Below are positions 49,700 through 59,302 of a stretch of DNA of 64,000 nucleotides, in pieces. The stretch comes from Brasilonema sennae CENA114 (GTDB lineage: Bacteria; Cyanobacteriota; Cyanobacteriia; Cyanobacteriales; Nostocaceae), in contig NZ_CP030118.1 of assembly GCF_006968745.1 (NCBI RefSeq), positions 1,562,654 through 1,626,653 of the forward strand, in the 5' to 3' direction. Numbering within the stretch: position 1 is the stretch's first letter; every line of letters begins with the position of its first letter. The position numbers and the translations under genes were made by a program. The notes under the pieces were generated by a model. That model saw nothing but the letters and a program-made list of their open reading frames with translations. It was not told the DNA's origin and made no database searches.

Positions 49700-49730
49700 C
49701 AGTTATCAGTTATCAGTTACCAGTTATCAG
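49700..49730. repeat. Heptameric short tandem repeat (CAGTTAT)4
   Basis: CAGTTAT, CAGTTAT, CAGTTAC, CAGTTAT, CAG. Typical short tandem repeat of heterocystous cyanobacteria, in the spacer before the prolyl isomerase gene. Confidence 0.9.
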
Positions 49731-49800
49731 GTAGGAAACGGACTCATCCACCCCTTGTTCATTGCAGCTGGTACTGTTCACTGTTGAAGTTGACTTTTGA

Positions 49801-51360
49801 CTAAACGTTTAAGCCACCTTTGTGCAATTTCTTAAATGGATCTAGGATGAAGTCTATGATACGCCGCTGGCGGATAACCACCTCAGCGGTTGCAGTCTGT
49901 CCAGGAATGAATTGAAGACGTTTGTTGCCATTCTCGATATACTGTTTATCCAAAGTAATTTCTAACTCAAAGTTTTCTACATTCCCTTGAGGCGTTTGGG
50001 TAACTTTGGAGTCTGGAGAAATCCAATTAACTTTTGCTGACACAATGCCATACTCCTGGAAAGGATAAGCATCAAACTTGACTTTGGCAGGCATACCCGC
50101 TTTTAAGAAGCCACTGTGCTGGTTTGGTATCACAGCCTTGAGTACTACACCAACTTGTAATGGTGCAATTTGAGCAACTCTTTGACCTGGTTGTAGTACG
50201 GCTCCCGGTTTGGTAGTGGGAAATTCAAAAATCACACCATCAATAGGCGATCGCACTACTCGTTGCTGCAACTGAATATTTGAGGCTGTTAATTGACTTT
50301 GAGTTTGGGAAATTTCCGATTGAACAGAATCAATTTGTGCTTGCAGTTCTTTGAGTTGTTCCTCTGCTTTGAGTTGTGCAAGTTCACCTGTATGAACCAG
50401 GCTTTGATAATTGCGTTGTTCTTCCTCCGCTTTGAGTTGTGCTTGCTGGATTTCAGACTGAGCTTGCTGAATGGTTCTTTGATAACTGCTTTGTTGTTCT
50501 TTTAAGCTCGACTGAGTCTGAGCAATATCTGATTTCGCTCGCAGAAGGTATTCGTAGTTTTCCTTTGCAGACTGTTGGATTTCCTCAAAACGCTCTTGTG
50601 GCATGACACCATCTTGATAGGCTTTTTTATAGCGTGGGACTTTTTCTTGAGAGGCCTGAAGACGAACTTCTGCTAACTTATAAGCTGACTTACTAGAATC
50701 AAGAGCTTGCTGCACTTGGGCTACTTTGGCCAGTTTTTCCTCTTTCTGTAAGTTATAAACGGATTTGAGAGTATCTAAATTCCGTCGCGCCTGGTCCACT
50801 TGAGACTGCTTTGCTAAGAGTTGAGCTTGGTTTTGTTGTTGCTGAGTACGCACAGAAAGCGTTAATTGATTTTTGAGTAGCTCTGAGCTCTTTCGCCGAT
50901 TTTGGAGTCCGTCCAACTTTGTTTGAACCTGGTTAAGTTCAGTTTTGACAACCTGTGAGTCCAGTTCCAATAAAACTTGACCTGCTTTTACAGTTTCGCC
51001 TTCTTTGACCTTGACAGCAGTGACACTTCCACCGACTGGACTATCTAATTTTTGGGTTGCACCTTTAGGTTCAAGACGTCCTCTAGCACTCTCTGTCTCA
51101 TCAACCTTTGAGAACATCGCCCAAGGTAAGACAATCAGGGCAAAAGCTGTCAACAAGTACAGCGAAGAACGCGTCCAAACTTTAGGTAAAGCATCTAACA
51201 GTTCTTCGGTTCCAGAAAACCAATTTTGTGTATCATCTGTTGCTTCTGTATGCTTAGATAACTCAGTAGATTCCGCACTTTTGGCTGAAGGAATGTAGTT
51301 TTTCTGCGGATCTGACTGGGGCGGAACTCCAGATGAGGGATCACGAGATGTGTTTGGCAT
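49801..51360 (-). CDS. HlyD family secretion adaptor (membrane fusion protein)
   Basis: 519 residues. A cytoplasmic Ser/Pro-rich N-terminus (1-60) is followed by a single transmembrane helix (SSLYLLTAFALIVLPWAMF, about 65-84), first lipoyl half (SPVGGSVTAVKVKEGETVKAGQVLLELDSQVVKTEL), a long Gln-rich coiled coil (about 130-350), second lipoyl half (VVRSPIDGVIFEFPTTKPGAVLQPGQRVAQIAPL) and beta-barrel to RQRRIIDFILDPFKKLHKGG. It bridges the inner-membrane ABC exporter to an outer-membrane channel. A small mobile element sits immediately before its start codon, and no Shine-Dalgarno sequence is visible. Confidence 0.95.
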   Translation of the reverse strand: MPNTSRDPSSGVPPQSDPQKNYIPSAKSAESTELSKHTEATDDTQNWFSGTEELLDALPKVWTRSSLYLLTAFALIVLPWAMFSKVDETESARGRLEPKGATQKLDSPVGGSVTAVKVKEGETVKAGQVLLELDSQVVKTELNQVQTKLDGLQNRRKSSELLKNQLTLSVRTQQQQNQAQLLAKQSQVDQARRNLDTLKSVYNLQKEEKLAKVAQVQQALDSSKSAYKLAEVRLQASQEKVPRYKKAYQDGVMPQERFEEIQQSAKENYEYLLRAKSDIAQTQSSLKEQQSSYQRTIQQAQSEIQQAQLKAEEEQRNYQSLVHTGELAQLKAEEQLKELQAQIDSVQSEISQTQSQLTASNIQLQQRVVRSPIDGVIFEFPTTKPGAVLQPGQRVAQIAPLQVGVVLKAVIPNQHSGFLKAGMPAKVKFDAYPFQEYGIVSAKVNWISPDSKVTQTPQGNVENFELEITLDKQYIENGNKRLQFIPGQTATAEVVIRQRRIIDFILDPFKKLHKGGLNV

Positions 51361-51365
51361 AGTTA

Positions 51366-51588
51366 AGACTTACGCATTGTCAAAAAATTGATTATGTGAA
51401 TTGAGTCAAATCTTAGGTTTGAACTTTTTTTAAGACGCATTATTTCGGCTCAATGATAATTGTCATTTGCAATATACACATGAAATATGAGGATTTGGTG
51501 AGTATTTTGTACATGGTTTTCAAGAAAAACGTCATTAACGGTTGCAGTTTAGTTAATCCACATTTTTCTTTGTACAGTGCGTAAGTCC
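51366..51588. mobile_element. MITE-like element with GACTTACGCA ends, TA target
   Basis: The left end AGACTTACGCATTGT (51366-51380) and right end ACAGTGCGTAAGTCC (51574-51588) are inverted repeats with two mismatches; TA lies on both outer sides (51364-51365 and 51589-51590), as for IS630/Tc1-type targets. The 223-bp interior is AT-rich and non-coding. It lies between the exporter gene and hlyD, 5 bases before the HlyD ATG. Confidence 0.75.
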
Positions 51589-51659
51589 TAATAGTTTTCG
51601 GCTAATGGTTCGCGAAATCAATGATCATCATTTAGGTGATCACTGCTAACTGTAGAAAC

Positions 51660-54600
51660 TTAACCTACATGAGCAAGTTGTTGTTGATTCAGGTAGTAAT
51701 AATGTCCTTTTTTAACGATTAATTCGTCGTGTGTCCCGCTTTCGATCAAGACACCTCGGTCTAACACCAGAATTAAATCAGCGTTGCGGACAGTGGAAAG
51801 GCGATGAGCAATAATCAGACTCGTGCGTCCTTGAAGAATAGTTTTTAGGTTGTTCTGAATGATTCGTTCGGATTCTGCATCCAGGCTACTGGTGGCTTCA
51901 TCGAAAATTATAAATCGGGGATTACCTAGCAAGGCGCGGGCGATCGCCAGACGTTGGCGTTGTCCGCCAGAAAGCATCCCACCACCTTCACCAATTTCGG
52001 TGTCGTAACCCATTGCCATCTGCTGAATAAATTCATCTGCTCCAGCCAAACGTGCTGCTTCTATAATTTCTTCTAAAGAGGCTTCTGGATGGGCGATACC
52101 AATGTTTTCTCGAATTGTACCACCAAACAAGAAAGTATCTTGGTCTACCACACCCATTTGTTGTCGCAGGGATTTAAGAGTGATACTACTGACATCGTGA
52201 CCATCGACTAAGACCTTGCCTTCGCTTGCAGGATATAGACCCAACATTAACTTTGACAAGGTTGTCTTTCCTGAACCACTGCGTCCCACCACCGCAACTG
52301 TTTGTTCCGGCTTAATTTCAAAGCTGAGATTTTCCAGGACGTTCGTCTGGCTTTCTGAGTGATAGCGGAAAGTGACATTATCAAAGCGAATGTGACCGCG
52401 CATCTGACGCAAAGGCTTGCGGGGTTTAGTTTGCAAGTCTTCTTCTGGTTCTGCATCCAGGACATCGTTGATGCGTTCCACAGAAATCACAATTTCTTGG
52501 AATTGATTCCACACCACGCTAAGTCGTTTGAAAGGGCTAAGGACATTGCCCAATAACATATTAAAAGCAATCAGTTGTCCTATGGTGAGTTCTTGATTAA
52601 TCACTAGCGAGGCCCCGTACCATAGCAATGCCGTATGCATCACAGTGTCGATGACACCACTAATAATTTGCAGGTTATTGCCAATAATCTGTGCGCTAAA
52701 AGATTTTTTGGTCAAAGTATTCAGCAGTTCTTCCCAACGCCAACGCACGGTATGTTCAATTGACATTGAACGCACAGAACGAATACCTGTGAGGGCTTGA
52801 ATCAGATAACTGCTTTGTTCCGCGCCTGCATTGAAAATCTCTCTGGACATCCGACGCAAGATGTTTGTAGAAGCTAGTGTCAGGATAAAAAATGGCGGTA
52901 CAGTCATTAACCCTAGAAGTGCCATCCGCCAGTTATACCAAAACATCAATCCTGCATAAATAATCACCGTCAACAAATCCAGAATGATTGACAGCGTTTC
53001 GCCAGTCAGGAATTGTTGAATTTTTTGGTTTTCTTGGATGCGAGAGACAATATCTCCGACGTAGCGGGACTCGAAGAACGATAAAGGTAAGCGTAGGGTA
53101 TGTTTGATGAAACCTACCAACAGTGCAATGCTGACACGGTTTGCTGTATGCGCTAAAAGATATTGCCTTAAGCCATTCACAGCGATGCTGAACAAACCAA
53201 ATATGATCAACCCAACACAGACAGCGTTTAATGTAGAGGTGCTACCCTGAACAATGACTCTATCAAAAAGTAGTTGGGTAAATAGGGGCGTGATTAGCCC
53301 AAACGCCTGAATTAGTATTGAAGCAAAGAAAACTTCCAGTAGTACCCAAGTGTGGGGTTTGAGTAGCTCAAAAAACCTCCAAATGCCTGTGCTGTCATCT
53401 TCTGTTTCTTTGAGTACAGATGTGGGTTGCAGCAATAAGGCGTATCCAGTCCAACCTGCCTGAAATTCCTTTGGGCTGAGAATGCGTTGACCAATCCCAG
53501 GGTCACCCACAATCACTCGCTTTGAGGTAATTTCATAGAGGACGATGTAGTGTTTGCCTTCCCAATGGACAATCGCTGGTAGGGATTGTTGTGCTAGTTT
53601 ATCAAAGCTGGCTTTGACGGGACGGGTTGCAAAGCCAACATTTTCGGCGGTGGCGGCTAAAGCACTGAGTGATGCACCAGACTTGTTGACGTTAGCTGAC
53701 TCCCGCAGTCGATTCAGATTTAGGCGTTTGCCCCAATAGCGTGCTATCATTACCAGGCACGCGGCACCACAATCAGCAGCACTTTGCTGTGCAAAAAATG
53801 GGTAGCTTTTGGTTAGTTGTCCCCACGCTTGCCCGACTTTGACTTTGGGAGTTGGAAAGTAAGGGCGTGATTTTTTTGGTGGCTCTTGTCTTGTTGTCGC
53901 TGACTCCCGGTGGCGAAAAGGGATGACGTTTCCAGAAGGAGTAATTTGTTCTGATTTTGATTTGCGAGGACGTGACTTCTGTTCTTGAGGTGCGGGTGAA
54001 CCTTGTTCGGGTTCTACCAACTGTGCTAATTGCTGAGCGTGTTCAATTACTGTTTGCCATTGTGTTTCTTTGAGATCGTAGGCGATCGTTGGCTCAGTTG
54101 TTTGCCAATCTCCCTGATCTGAGTGTGTAATAATTTGTCCTGGTGTCAAACTTTGACCATTTGTATGTCGCAGTTCTCCTTTGTACACCAGCCACAATTT
54201 ACTATCTTTGGGTAGCGATATTTTTTGGTTGCTATCCAAAAAGTGTTGAGAGAAATAAGATAAACCTTTTAGTATTTCTGGTACATCTGGTGGCGGGCAC
54301 TCGATTTGCGAATTTTGCCGACATCGCAGTAGTAAGTCCCATAATTGAGCGCGTTGCAGTAGGCGATCGCGAAACTTGGGATTATTATCTATCAAAGCTT
54401 TTAATATCTCTAGTTTGAGATAGCAAAGCTTGAGGTTAGTTGAAGCTTTGGCAATATATGGTAAAAAGTCTTGTTCTGGAAACAAGGTGGCTTCTGCGAA
54501 GCAAGAACCTGTACCTAGGGTTGTGATTAAGTTCTCTGCGCTATCTAAGAGTCTGACTTTGCCACGAAGAACTATATAAATTCCGGCAATACTGTCTGTT

Positions 54601-54740
54601 GTTTGCAAAAACTGCTTTGTGGGTGTTGGTTCCAGGATTTCTGCCTGTGCAATACACCCTGCTAGTTCCTGTTGTGAAACAACCTGCTCAAAAGCATCAG
54701 CAAGTTGTTGACACAGTTGCTGCAAAAATTCTGATGACAT
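51660..54740 (-). CDS. C39 peptidase ABC exporter with N-terminal cyclic-nucleotide-binding domain
   Basis: 1026 residues. An N-terminal cNMP-binding/Crp-like domain (about 25-150; GIYIVLRGKVRLLDSAENLITTLGTGSCFAEATLF) precedes a basic linker. The C39 peptidase (about 312-440) has catalytic QQSAADCGAACLVMIARYWG, then HWEGKHYIVLYEI and GDPGIG for the His and Asp. The transmembrane domain is at about 465-740 and the nucleotide-binding domain at about 790-1015 with Walker A GRSGSGKTT (about 825), signature LSGGQRQRLAIARALLG and Walker B FIIFDEATSSLD. It cuts precursors after GG while exporting them. The cNMP-like domain suggests gating by a ligand, unproven. Confidence 0.96.
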   Translation of the reverse strand: MSSEFLQQLCQQLADAFEQVVSQQELAGCIAQAEILEPTPTKQFLQTTDSIAGIYIVLRGKVRLLDSAENLITTLGTGSCFAEATLFPEQDFLPYIAKASTNLKLCYLKLEILKALIDNNPKFRDRLLQRAQLWDLLLRCRQNSQIECPPPDVPEILKGLSYFSQHFLDSNQKISLPKDSKLWLVYKGELRHTNGQSLTPGQIITHSDQGDWQTTEPTIAYDLKETQWQTVIEHAQQLAQLVEPEQGSPAPQEQKSRPRKSKSEQITPSGNVIPFRHRESATTRQEPPKKSRPYFPTPKVKVGQAWGQLTKSYPFFAQQSAADCGAACLVMIARYWGKRLNLNRLRESANVNKSGASLSALAATAENVGFATRPVKASFDKLAQQSLPAIVHWEGKHYIVLYEITSKRVIVGDPGIGQRILSPKEFQAGWTGYALLLQPTSVLKETEDDSTGIWRFFELLKPHTWVLLEVFFASILIQAFGLITPLFTQLLFDRVIVQGSTSTLNAVCVGLIIFGLFSIAVNGLRQYLLAHTANRVSIALLVGFIKHTLRLPLSFFESRYVGDIVSRIQENQKIQQFLTGETLSIILDLLTVIIYAGLMFWYNWRMALLGLMTVPPFFILTLASTNILRRMSREIFNAGAEQSSYLIQALTGIRSVRSMSIEHTVRWRWEELLNTLTKKSFSAQIIGNNLQIISGVIDTVMHTALLWYGASLVINQELTIGQLIAFNMLLGNVLSPFKRLSVVWNQFQEIVISVERINDVLDAEPEEDLQTKPRKPLRQMRGHIRFDNVTFRYHSESQTNVLENLSFEIKPEQTVAVVGRSGSGKTTLSKLMLGLYPASEGKVLVDGHDVSSITLKSLRQQMGVVDQDTFLFGGTIRENIGIAHPEASLEEIIEAARLAGADEFIQQMAMGYDTEIGEGGGMLSGGQRQRLAIARALLGNPRFIIFDEATSSLDAESERIIQNNLKTILQGRTSLIIAHRLSTVRNADLILVLDRGVLIESGTHDELIVKKGHYYYLNQQQLAHVG

Positions 54741-54763
54741 TTCGTTTCTTCCTCCACAACAAT

Positions 54764-54985
54764 TCAGTCTTTACTCTCAACTAAACTGGTTGACCGTAAA
54801 CTACACTCTCGTTGAGCCAGCAGTTGCAGAGTAGCATACACCCATCTATCAATAGTGCTATTTAAGCTTGCAAAAGCTTGCCGTTGAGTTATCTGGTGTA
54901 ACATAATATTAGTTAACGTCAAAAAAGTGGGCACATGAATCCGCTGTAGCTGTTGCAAGTTCCCGCGCAAAGGGTTGACAGCCAC
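54764..54985 (-). CDS. Small uncertain open frame upstream of exporter gene
   Basis: 73 codons on the exporter strand, ending 23 bases before the exporter start. Sequence includes FLTLTNIMLHQITQRQAFASLNSTIDRWVYATLQLLAQRE. No family recognised and no convincing ribosome site. It may be a small co-transcribed gene or chance. Confidence 0.22.
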   Translation of the reverse strand: MAVNPLRGNLQQLQRIHVPTFLTLTNIMLHQITQRQAFASLNSTIDRWVYATLQLLAQRECSLRSTSLVESKD

Positions 54986-57913
54986 ATACTTAATTAGTCC
55001 TGGGAAGCTAATTAATTGTGTGTTTGACGTATAGCTAACCTTGGGAACCGCTCCCCTACTGTTATGGGGTTTAGGGGGGCTATCCCAGGTTTATATACTT
55101 TGATTCTTCTATCTTCCGGTTTCTGGGGTAACCGCAACGAATAGAGTAATCAAAGAGTTGCAAACACATCAAATTTATTTGAATTTAAAGAGAAAGCTAT
55201 AAAGACGCACCGACTAACAAAGTAAGAATAAATTTTATTAGTAAATGGCAGTAAGCATCCCTGAGTCAACAAACTGAAAAACATGGCTGTTAGATCCTTT
55301 ACATACAACACTATGTTGTTAATATGATGTTAGAGAGTATACAAGCAGTTACTTGATCATGAGTCGAAGGACTCCTTCTAAGTATCCTGCAAGATAGCCA
55401 CTGTATCTGAAATTGAATCAAAATCCAACCGAAACCTAAGAACTAATCAGAATTTGGCAGAGCAAAGATCTGAGTCTGTCTGGCTCAGGGTGAATTCTGT
55501 TTACAAGGAACTTCCAGGTAACTTCAGAAAAGAAAAACAGTTAACTTTGCTGTCGGAACAGTATAAATTCGTTATTTTCGCGCCTGCAGCGAGAAATTGG
55601 TGACTGCAGGCAAGAATATAATTTTTACCTACCAATGGAGCACCTACTAGGTTGCTCTTCAATCAGGAATATGGGTTATGAGACTTGGGAGTGATAAAAA
55701 AACAACTCCAGGAATTAATCTAGCACACTCCTTCAATGAAACTACCAAACAATTTATTAGTAAATTTTCGTACCTCTTGTCAAGAGGTCTTTATAAAGTC
55801 TTTATTCTTCATCTTTACTTTTGAAAAAAAATATATTAACTTTATCATTATTTTATATTAATGTTTGTGTAAAAAAAAATTTTTGTGTATAAAAATCTAA
55901 ATTCATATTATTTTTTAATAATTTGAAATAAAAGTTGGCATTGAGTAACCAATAATACATTTTGAGAAAAAGTCAAAAGTAAAAAGTTGTATCTTTAAAC
56001 GTCAACTACACAAGTGATTTTCATGTAACTAACTAAAGCATAAGAATTTCATACTTTAGTAGTATTGACAGTATTAACAAAACATAATTCGAAAAAGTAA
56101 TATCTTTACTAGCACAGGTTGCCTCAAGTGAATCTGCTCTCAGCCTGGCTTCTTTCTAGATGCCTACGTATGTAGCGGTACGTACGTAGTGGTGAGACAG
56201 TGAGCAGTTCCGAGGAAGGGCTGGTAGCCTATCTCCTTGACTAAACCCTCGTTGAATACACCTGCGGTGCATGTCCCGGCTTGTAGACACCCTTTGAGCC
56301 GCTTCCCAGACGATAGCATTAGGCATTTTCCCTCTGGAAGAAACGGAGCGTGCGAATGATGAGTTTCCCGCGCCTTTGCGACTGCCTAAAGCCCAGATAC
56401 TTGAAGAAGAATTCAGTTGTCAGAAGGCAGAACCCAGCAATATGATTGGATCGGTGCAGCACCCAACCAATTGAATACAACGCTCTTATCCTGCACCAGG
56501 GTTACCCTTCGACAAAGCTCATTAAAGCCCTCCCGCAGTACTGGCGACCGTATAGACGGTGGGGTTTTAAACTCAAAGACTTCCGTTCGCTGAACTCTAC
56601 AATTTATGCGCTTGTCTTTCTTTCTTTCTTATTCTGATTCCTCAGTTCTGAGTTCTGAGTTCTTTTTGATAAGACTTATGGGGTTGTGCGCTTGGGAGGA
56701 AACGTAAGCAACAGACAACTTTTGGCACACAAGTGTCCTGCTCAATCTAGATTGTTTCAGTGTTTTTAGCTTTAAGCGAACCGTATTAAAACAAAAACTG
56801 GAAGCTAACTTATCGTTTGAGCTTCCAGTGATTTCTACATAAATTACAAGTAAACTTGCGCAGTGACAGTCCTATTTTGGGAGGAGTAGGATGACACTTA
56901 TTCACACACAAGTAAGAAAAAACTATAAGTTCTACAAGCCTTGACAACAGTCTGGTGTTGCTATTTCGTTTTTCACACTAAAAGTTCTGTCAGCTTTGCT
57001 ACAACCTAGAATAGATTAGGTAGCAGCCTTACATCTTTGGATTGGGGGAAGATACCACTCCAATTTCTCTTTGCTGAGACTTTTTGTGAAAAAGAACCAC
57101 CATTTGCAACTTTGGATCTGTTGGTCTACGTGTAGAAGTTATATACTCTACAAGATGCTGACGATTTCGGCAACAGATTCGACATATTTAACAGTTAAGA
57201 AAAATTATATATAATCATTTCTTCTCTCCTTTAGAATAAATTTTAGGCATCAATCGATTTCTTTGATGTTATTTATAATTTATACAAAATAGGTTGTATC
57301 AATATGCCACTTTGGCATATTTAAAATAAAAAGCTGTCAGTTATCTAAATTGCGTAGTTACTTATCAAGTTATCCATAGCAGAATATGGATCAGTTAAAG
57401 TCTAAAACTTAGAGAAACTCTAGATTTTTAACCAAGTACGTATCAGCTTACTCCGCCCTCACGGACACCCTCTGTTAGGCAAAAAGACGGGTACTCCGAG
57501 TTCCCACGTTCGCAAAGTAGCTTGCCTTTAAGGCATAGGGCATTGGGCATAAGGGGACAGGGGTGAGATTTTTGCTCCACAACTTCGGTTTTTAACTTCA
57601 AAACCGCCATGCTATAGATATTACAGCAGTTTTCGGGTAAATAAACCACACTCTCCGGGGCGCAATGCCTTGTACCCCTATAAAAAATAGTGGTTCAAAT
57701 AGATGAAAATCGCTGTAAATCAGCATGGCAGATACTAAACAACTCAAAGATGTGTCTTTTGTGAATCTATTTACTCCAGCAAGTGTGTAATTGAATTTAC
57801 AGAATTTAAGAGAAAAGATTAACTTGTTCTGAAGCCATTTCAGGACTGGTGGATTCATATTCGTCCACTTGTGTTGTTAACCACTGTTCCAAATTCCCAC
57901 CACGGGTTTTTGT
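54986..57913. other. Long intergenic region with palindromes and repeat remnants
   Basis: About 2.9 kb with no supported gene. 55040-55093 holds an imperfect palindrome (AACCTTGGGA ... TCCCAGGTT) around CTCCCCTACTGTTATGGGG. 55650-56130 is very AT-rich. 56160-56600 is GC-richer, with ACGTATGTAGCGGTACGTACGTAG and CCGTATAGACGG palindromes and no intact frame, possibly a mobile-element remnant. 56643-56667 has TTCTGAG heptamers. 57440-57570 has repeat-like text (GGCATAGGGCATTGGGCAT). Confidence 0.5.
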
Positions 57914-58255
57914 TTATTTCTTACCAACCACCTCAAGTAATGGTCTATCTTTAATTTTGCTGAGGCAGTTAGTTGATGTGAGATGGCTTTGGGACCTTTT
58001 GTCAGAAGAGATATTAGTAACTTTGAGATTTTCGTTTTCCTGTTGATTTGACCTACTAACATGAGAATTTTCTTTAAGCAGTCGGTTGTAAGTACGGTAG
58101 GGAATGTAATGTAGAGGATTGTAGCCTGCAAAACGTAGCATAAGAACACAAGCCCAGGAATACTTACCAGCAAGAATAGCCTCAACGACTTGGTCGAATT
58201 GTTCTGGAGGAAGTTTTTTATCTAACTGATGACTGCAAGACATATTTTGGTTCAT
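57914..58255 (-). CDS. HetP family heterocyst-commitment protein
   Basis: 113 residues. The conserved HetP core EAILAGKYSWACVLMLRFAGYNPLHYIPYRTYNRL (about 25-59) is complete; a Ser/Asn/Gln-rich variable tail follows. HetP and its homologues act downstream of HetR in the commitment of vegetative cells to heterocysts. Which of the several paralogues this represents cannot be told. The ATG at 58255 has no strong ribosome site; ATG 58243 is an alternative. It lies 195 bases after a divergent HlyD-like gene on the same strand. Confidence 0.9.
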   Translation of the reverse strand: MNQNMSCSHQLDKKLPPEQFDQVVEAILAGKYSWACVLMLRFAGYNPLHYIPYRTYNRLLKENSHVSRSNQQENENLKVTNISSDKRSQSHLTSTNCLSKIKDRPLLEVVGKK

Positions 58256-58450
58256 GGTATTTGTGTTGTTGTGAAAGTAAATTAGCTGATCAGTTTCTTT
58301 GGTTATTTGTGTTCAATTGAAGGTATATCAACTGTTCTTGCCTGTTTGCAGATATTGCATTGCTTTAAAGGAAATATCAGTGATAGGGCGATAGGGAACT
58401 ATTTTGCAGCGGCTGGGAGTTTTGGTGTTGAGAGAATAGATGTAGCTTTT

Positions 58451-59263
58451 TTAACTAGTACTGAAATCGACCTTTCTAAATGCATCAAGATTGATTTGCA
58501 CTTTTTTATTTTGCAAGTTAGTCATTCCCATAACCAATTGCTGAATCTGCCTTTGGTTTAGTCGTTCTGTAGGCTGTGTTGGCATTTCTGCGTTTTGTGG
58601 TTCGAGTTTATCTGATGCTCCTAAGCCAGCTTTGTTCTCTTGTGCTCTGGCTAATGCACGAGTTTGAGCAAGTGTTCGAGTTCGAGCCATCAAATCTTTG
58701 ATGTGGTTGAAGTGTGTTTGGTCGGGTGCTAAATCTTGGTTTTGCACTTCAACTTTTGAAAGCAAAGGCTCTGTGTCAAATTCTGCAACAACCTGACCTG
58801 TTTTGAACTCTTGAACTTCTTTAACTCCAGTCTTAAGGACTTTGCTCAGATCTTGTAGCTGAAGTTTGTGAGGCGAATCTAGTGCTACAAATTTTTCTCG
58901 AACATGACTGACCTGTTGAATCTTTCCTGTCCACGCCCAAACAACAACCGTTGTAAAAAAAGTTATGCTCCTCAACGTCACTAAATGAGCAACGGTTAAA
59001 GGTAGTTGATCAAGCAATGTCTCTAAGGATGTAGAGCAATATCCTGCATTTTTATTTGCTATTTGAGGCTTTGTAACCCTCGGGAAGCGTGTCTCTATAG
59101 GTGCTTTTGGTAAAGCCTCTTTTATTGAAGTTAAATGATTTGCGTAGATGAATGCTGTTTGTGAAACCGAATCACAGCAGGGATACAACTTATGAAAATT
59201 TATCCCTGTATTCTCTGTTGTGCTTAAGGTTTCCACTGCATTTGACCTGATGATACTGTTCAT
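58451..59263 (-). CDS. Short divergent HlyD-like protein
   Basis: 270 residues from ATG 59263, which has AGGA eight bases upstream; the frame is open to a TTG at 59302. A hydrophobic segment (LTVAHLVTLRSITFFTTVVVWAWTG) is followed by FVALDSPHKLQLQDLSKVLKTGVKEVQEFKTGQVVAEFDTEPL, which aligns with the anchor and first lipoyl half of HlyD adaptors (like the one at 49801-51360). The rest is charged and Gln-rich (ARTRTLAQTRALARAQENKAG), without the second lipoyl half or beta-barrel. It may be a remnant adaptor or a specialised membrane protein. Confidence 0.6.
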   Translation of the reverse strand: MNSIIRSNAVETLSTTENTGINFHKLYPCCDSVSQTAFIYANHLTSIKEALPKAPIETRFPRVTKPQIANKNAGYCSTSLETLLDQLPLTVAHLVTLRSITFFTTVVVWAWTGKIQQVSHVREKFVALDSPHKLQLQDLSKVLKTGVKEVQEFKTGQVVAEFDTEPLLSKVEVQNQDLAPDQTHFNHIKDLMARTRTLAQTRALARAQENKAGLGASDKLEPQNAEMPTQPTERLNQRQIQQLVMGMTNLQNKKVQINLDAFRKVDFSTS

Positions 59264-59302
59264 GATCTGTCCTGATGATCCCAAACCTGACTTTCTATTC
59301 AA

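Noticed and set aside
57877..58185. 102-codon frame overlapping the HetP gene
   Set aside because: Same strand, different frame from a clearly conserved HetP sequence; a shadow.
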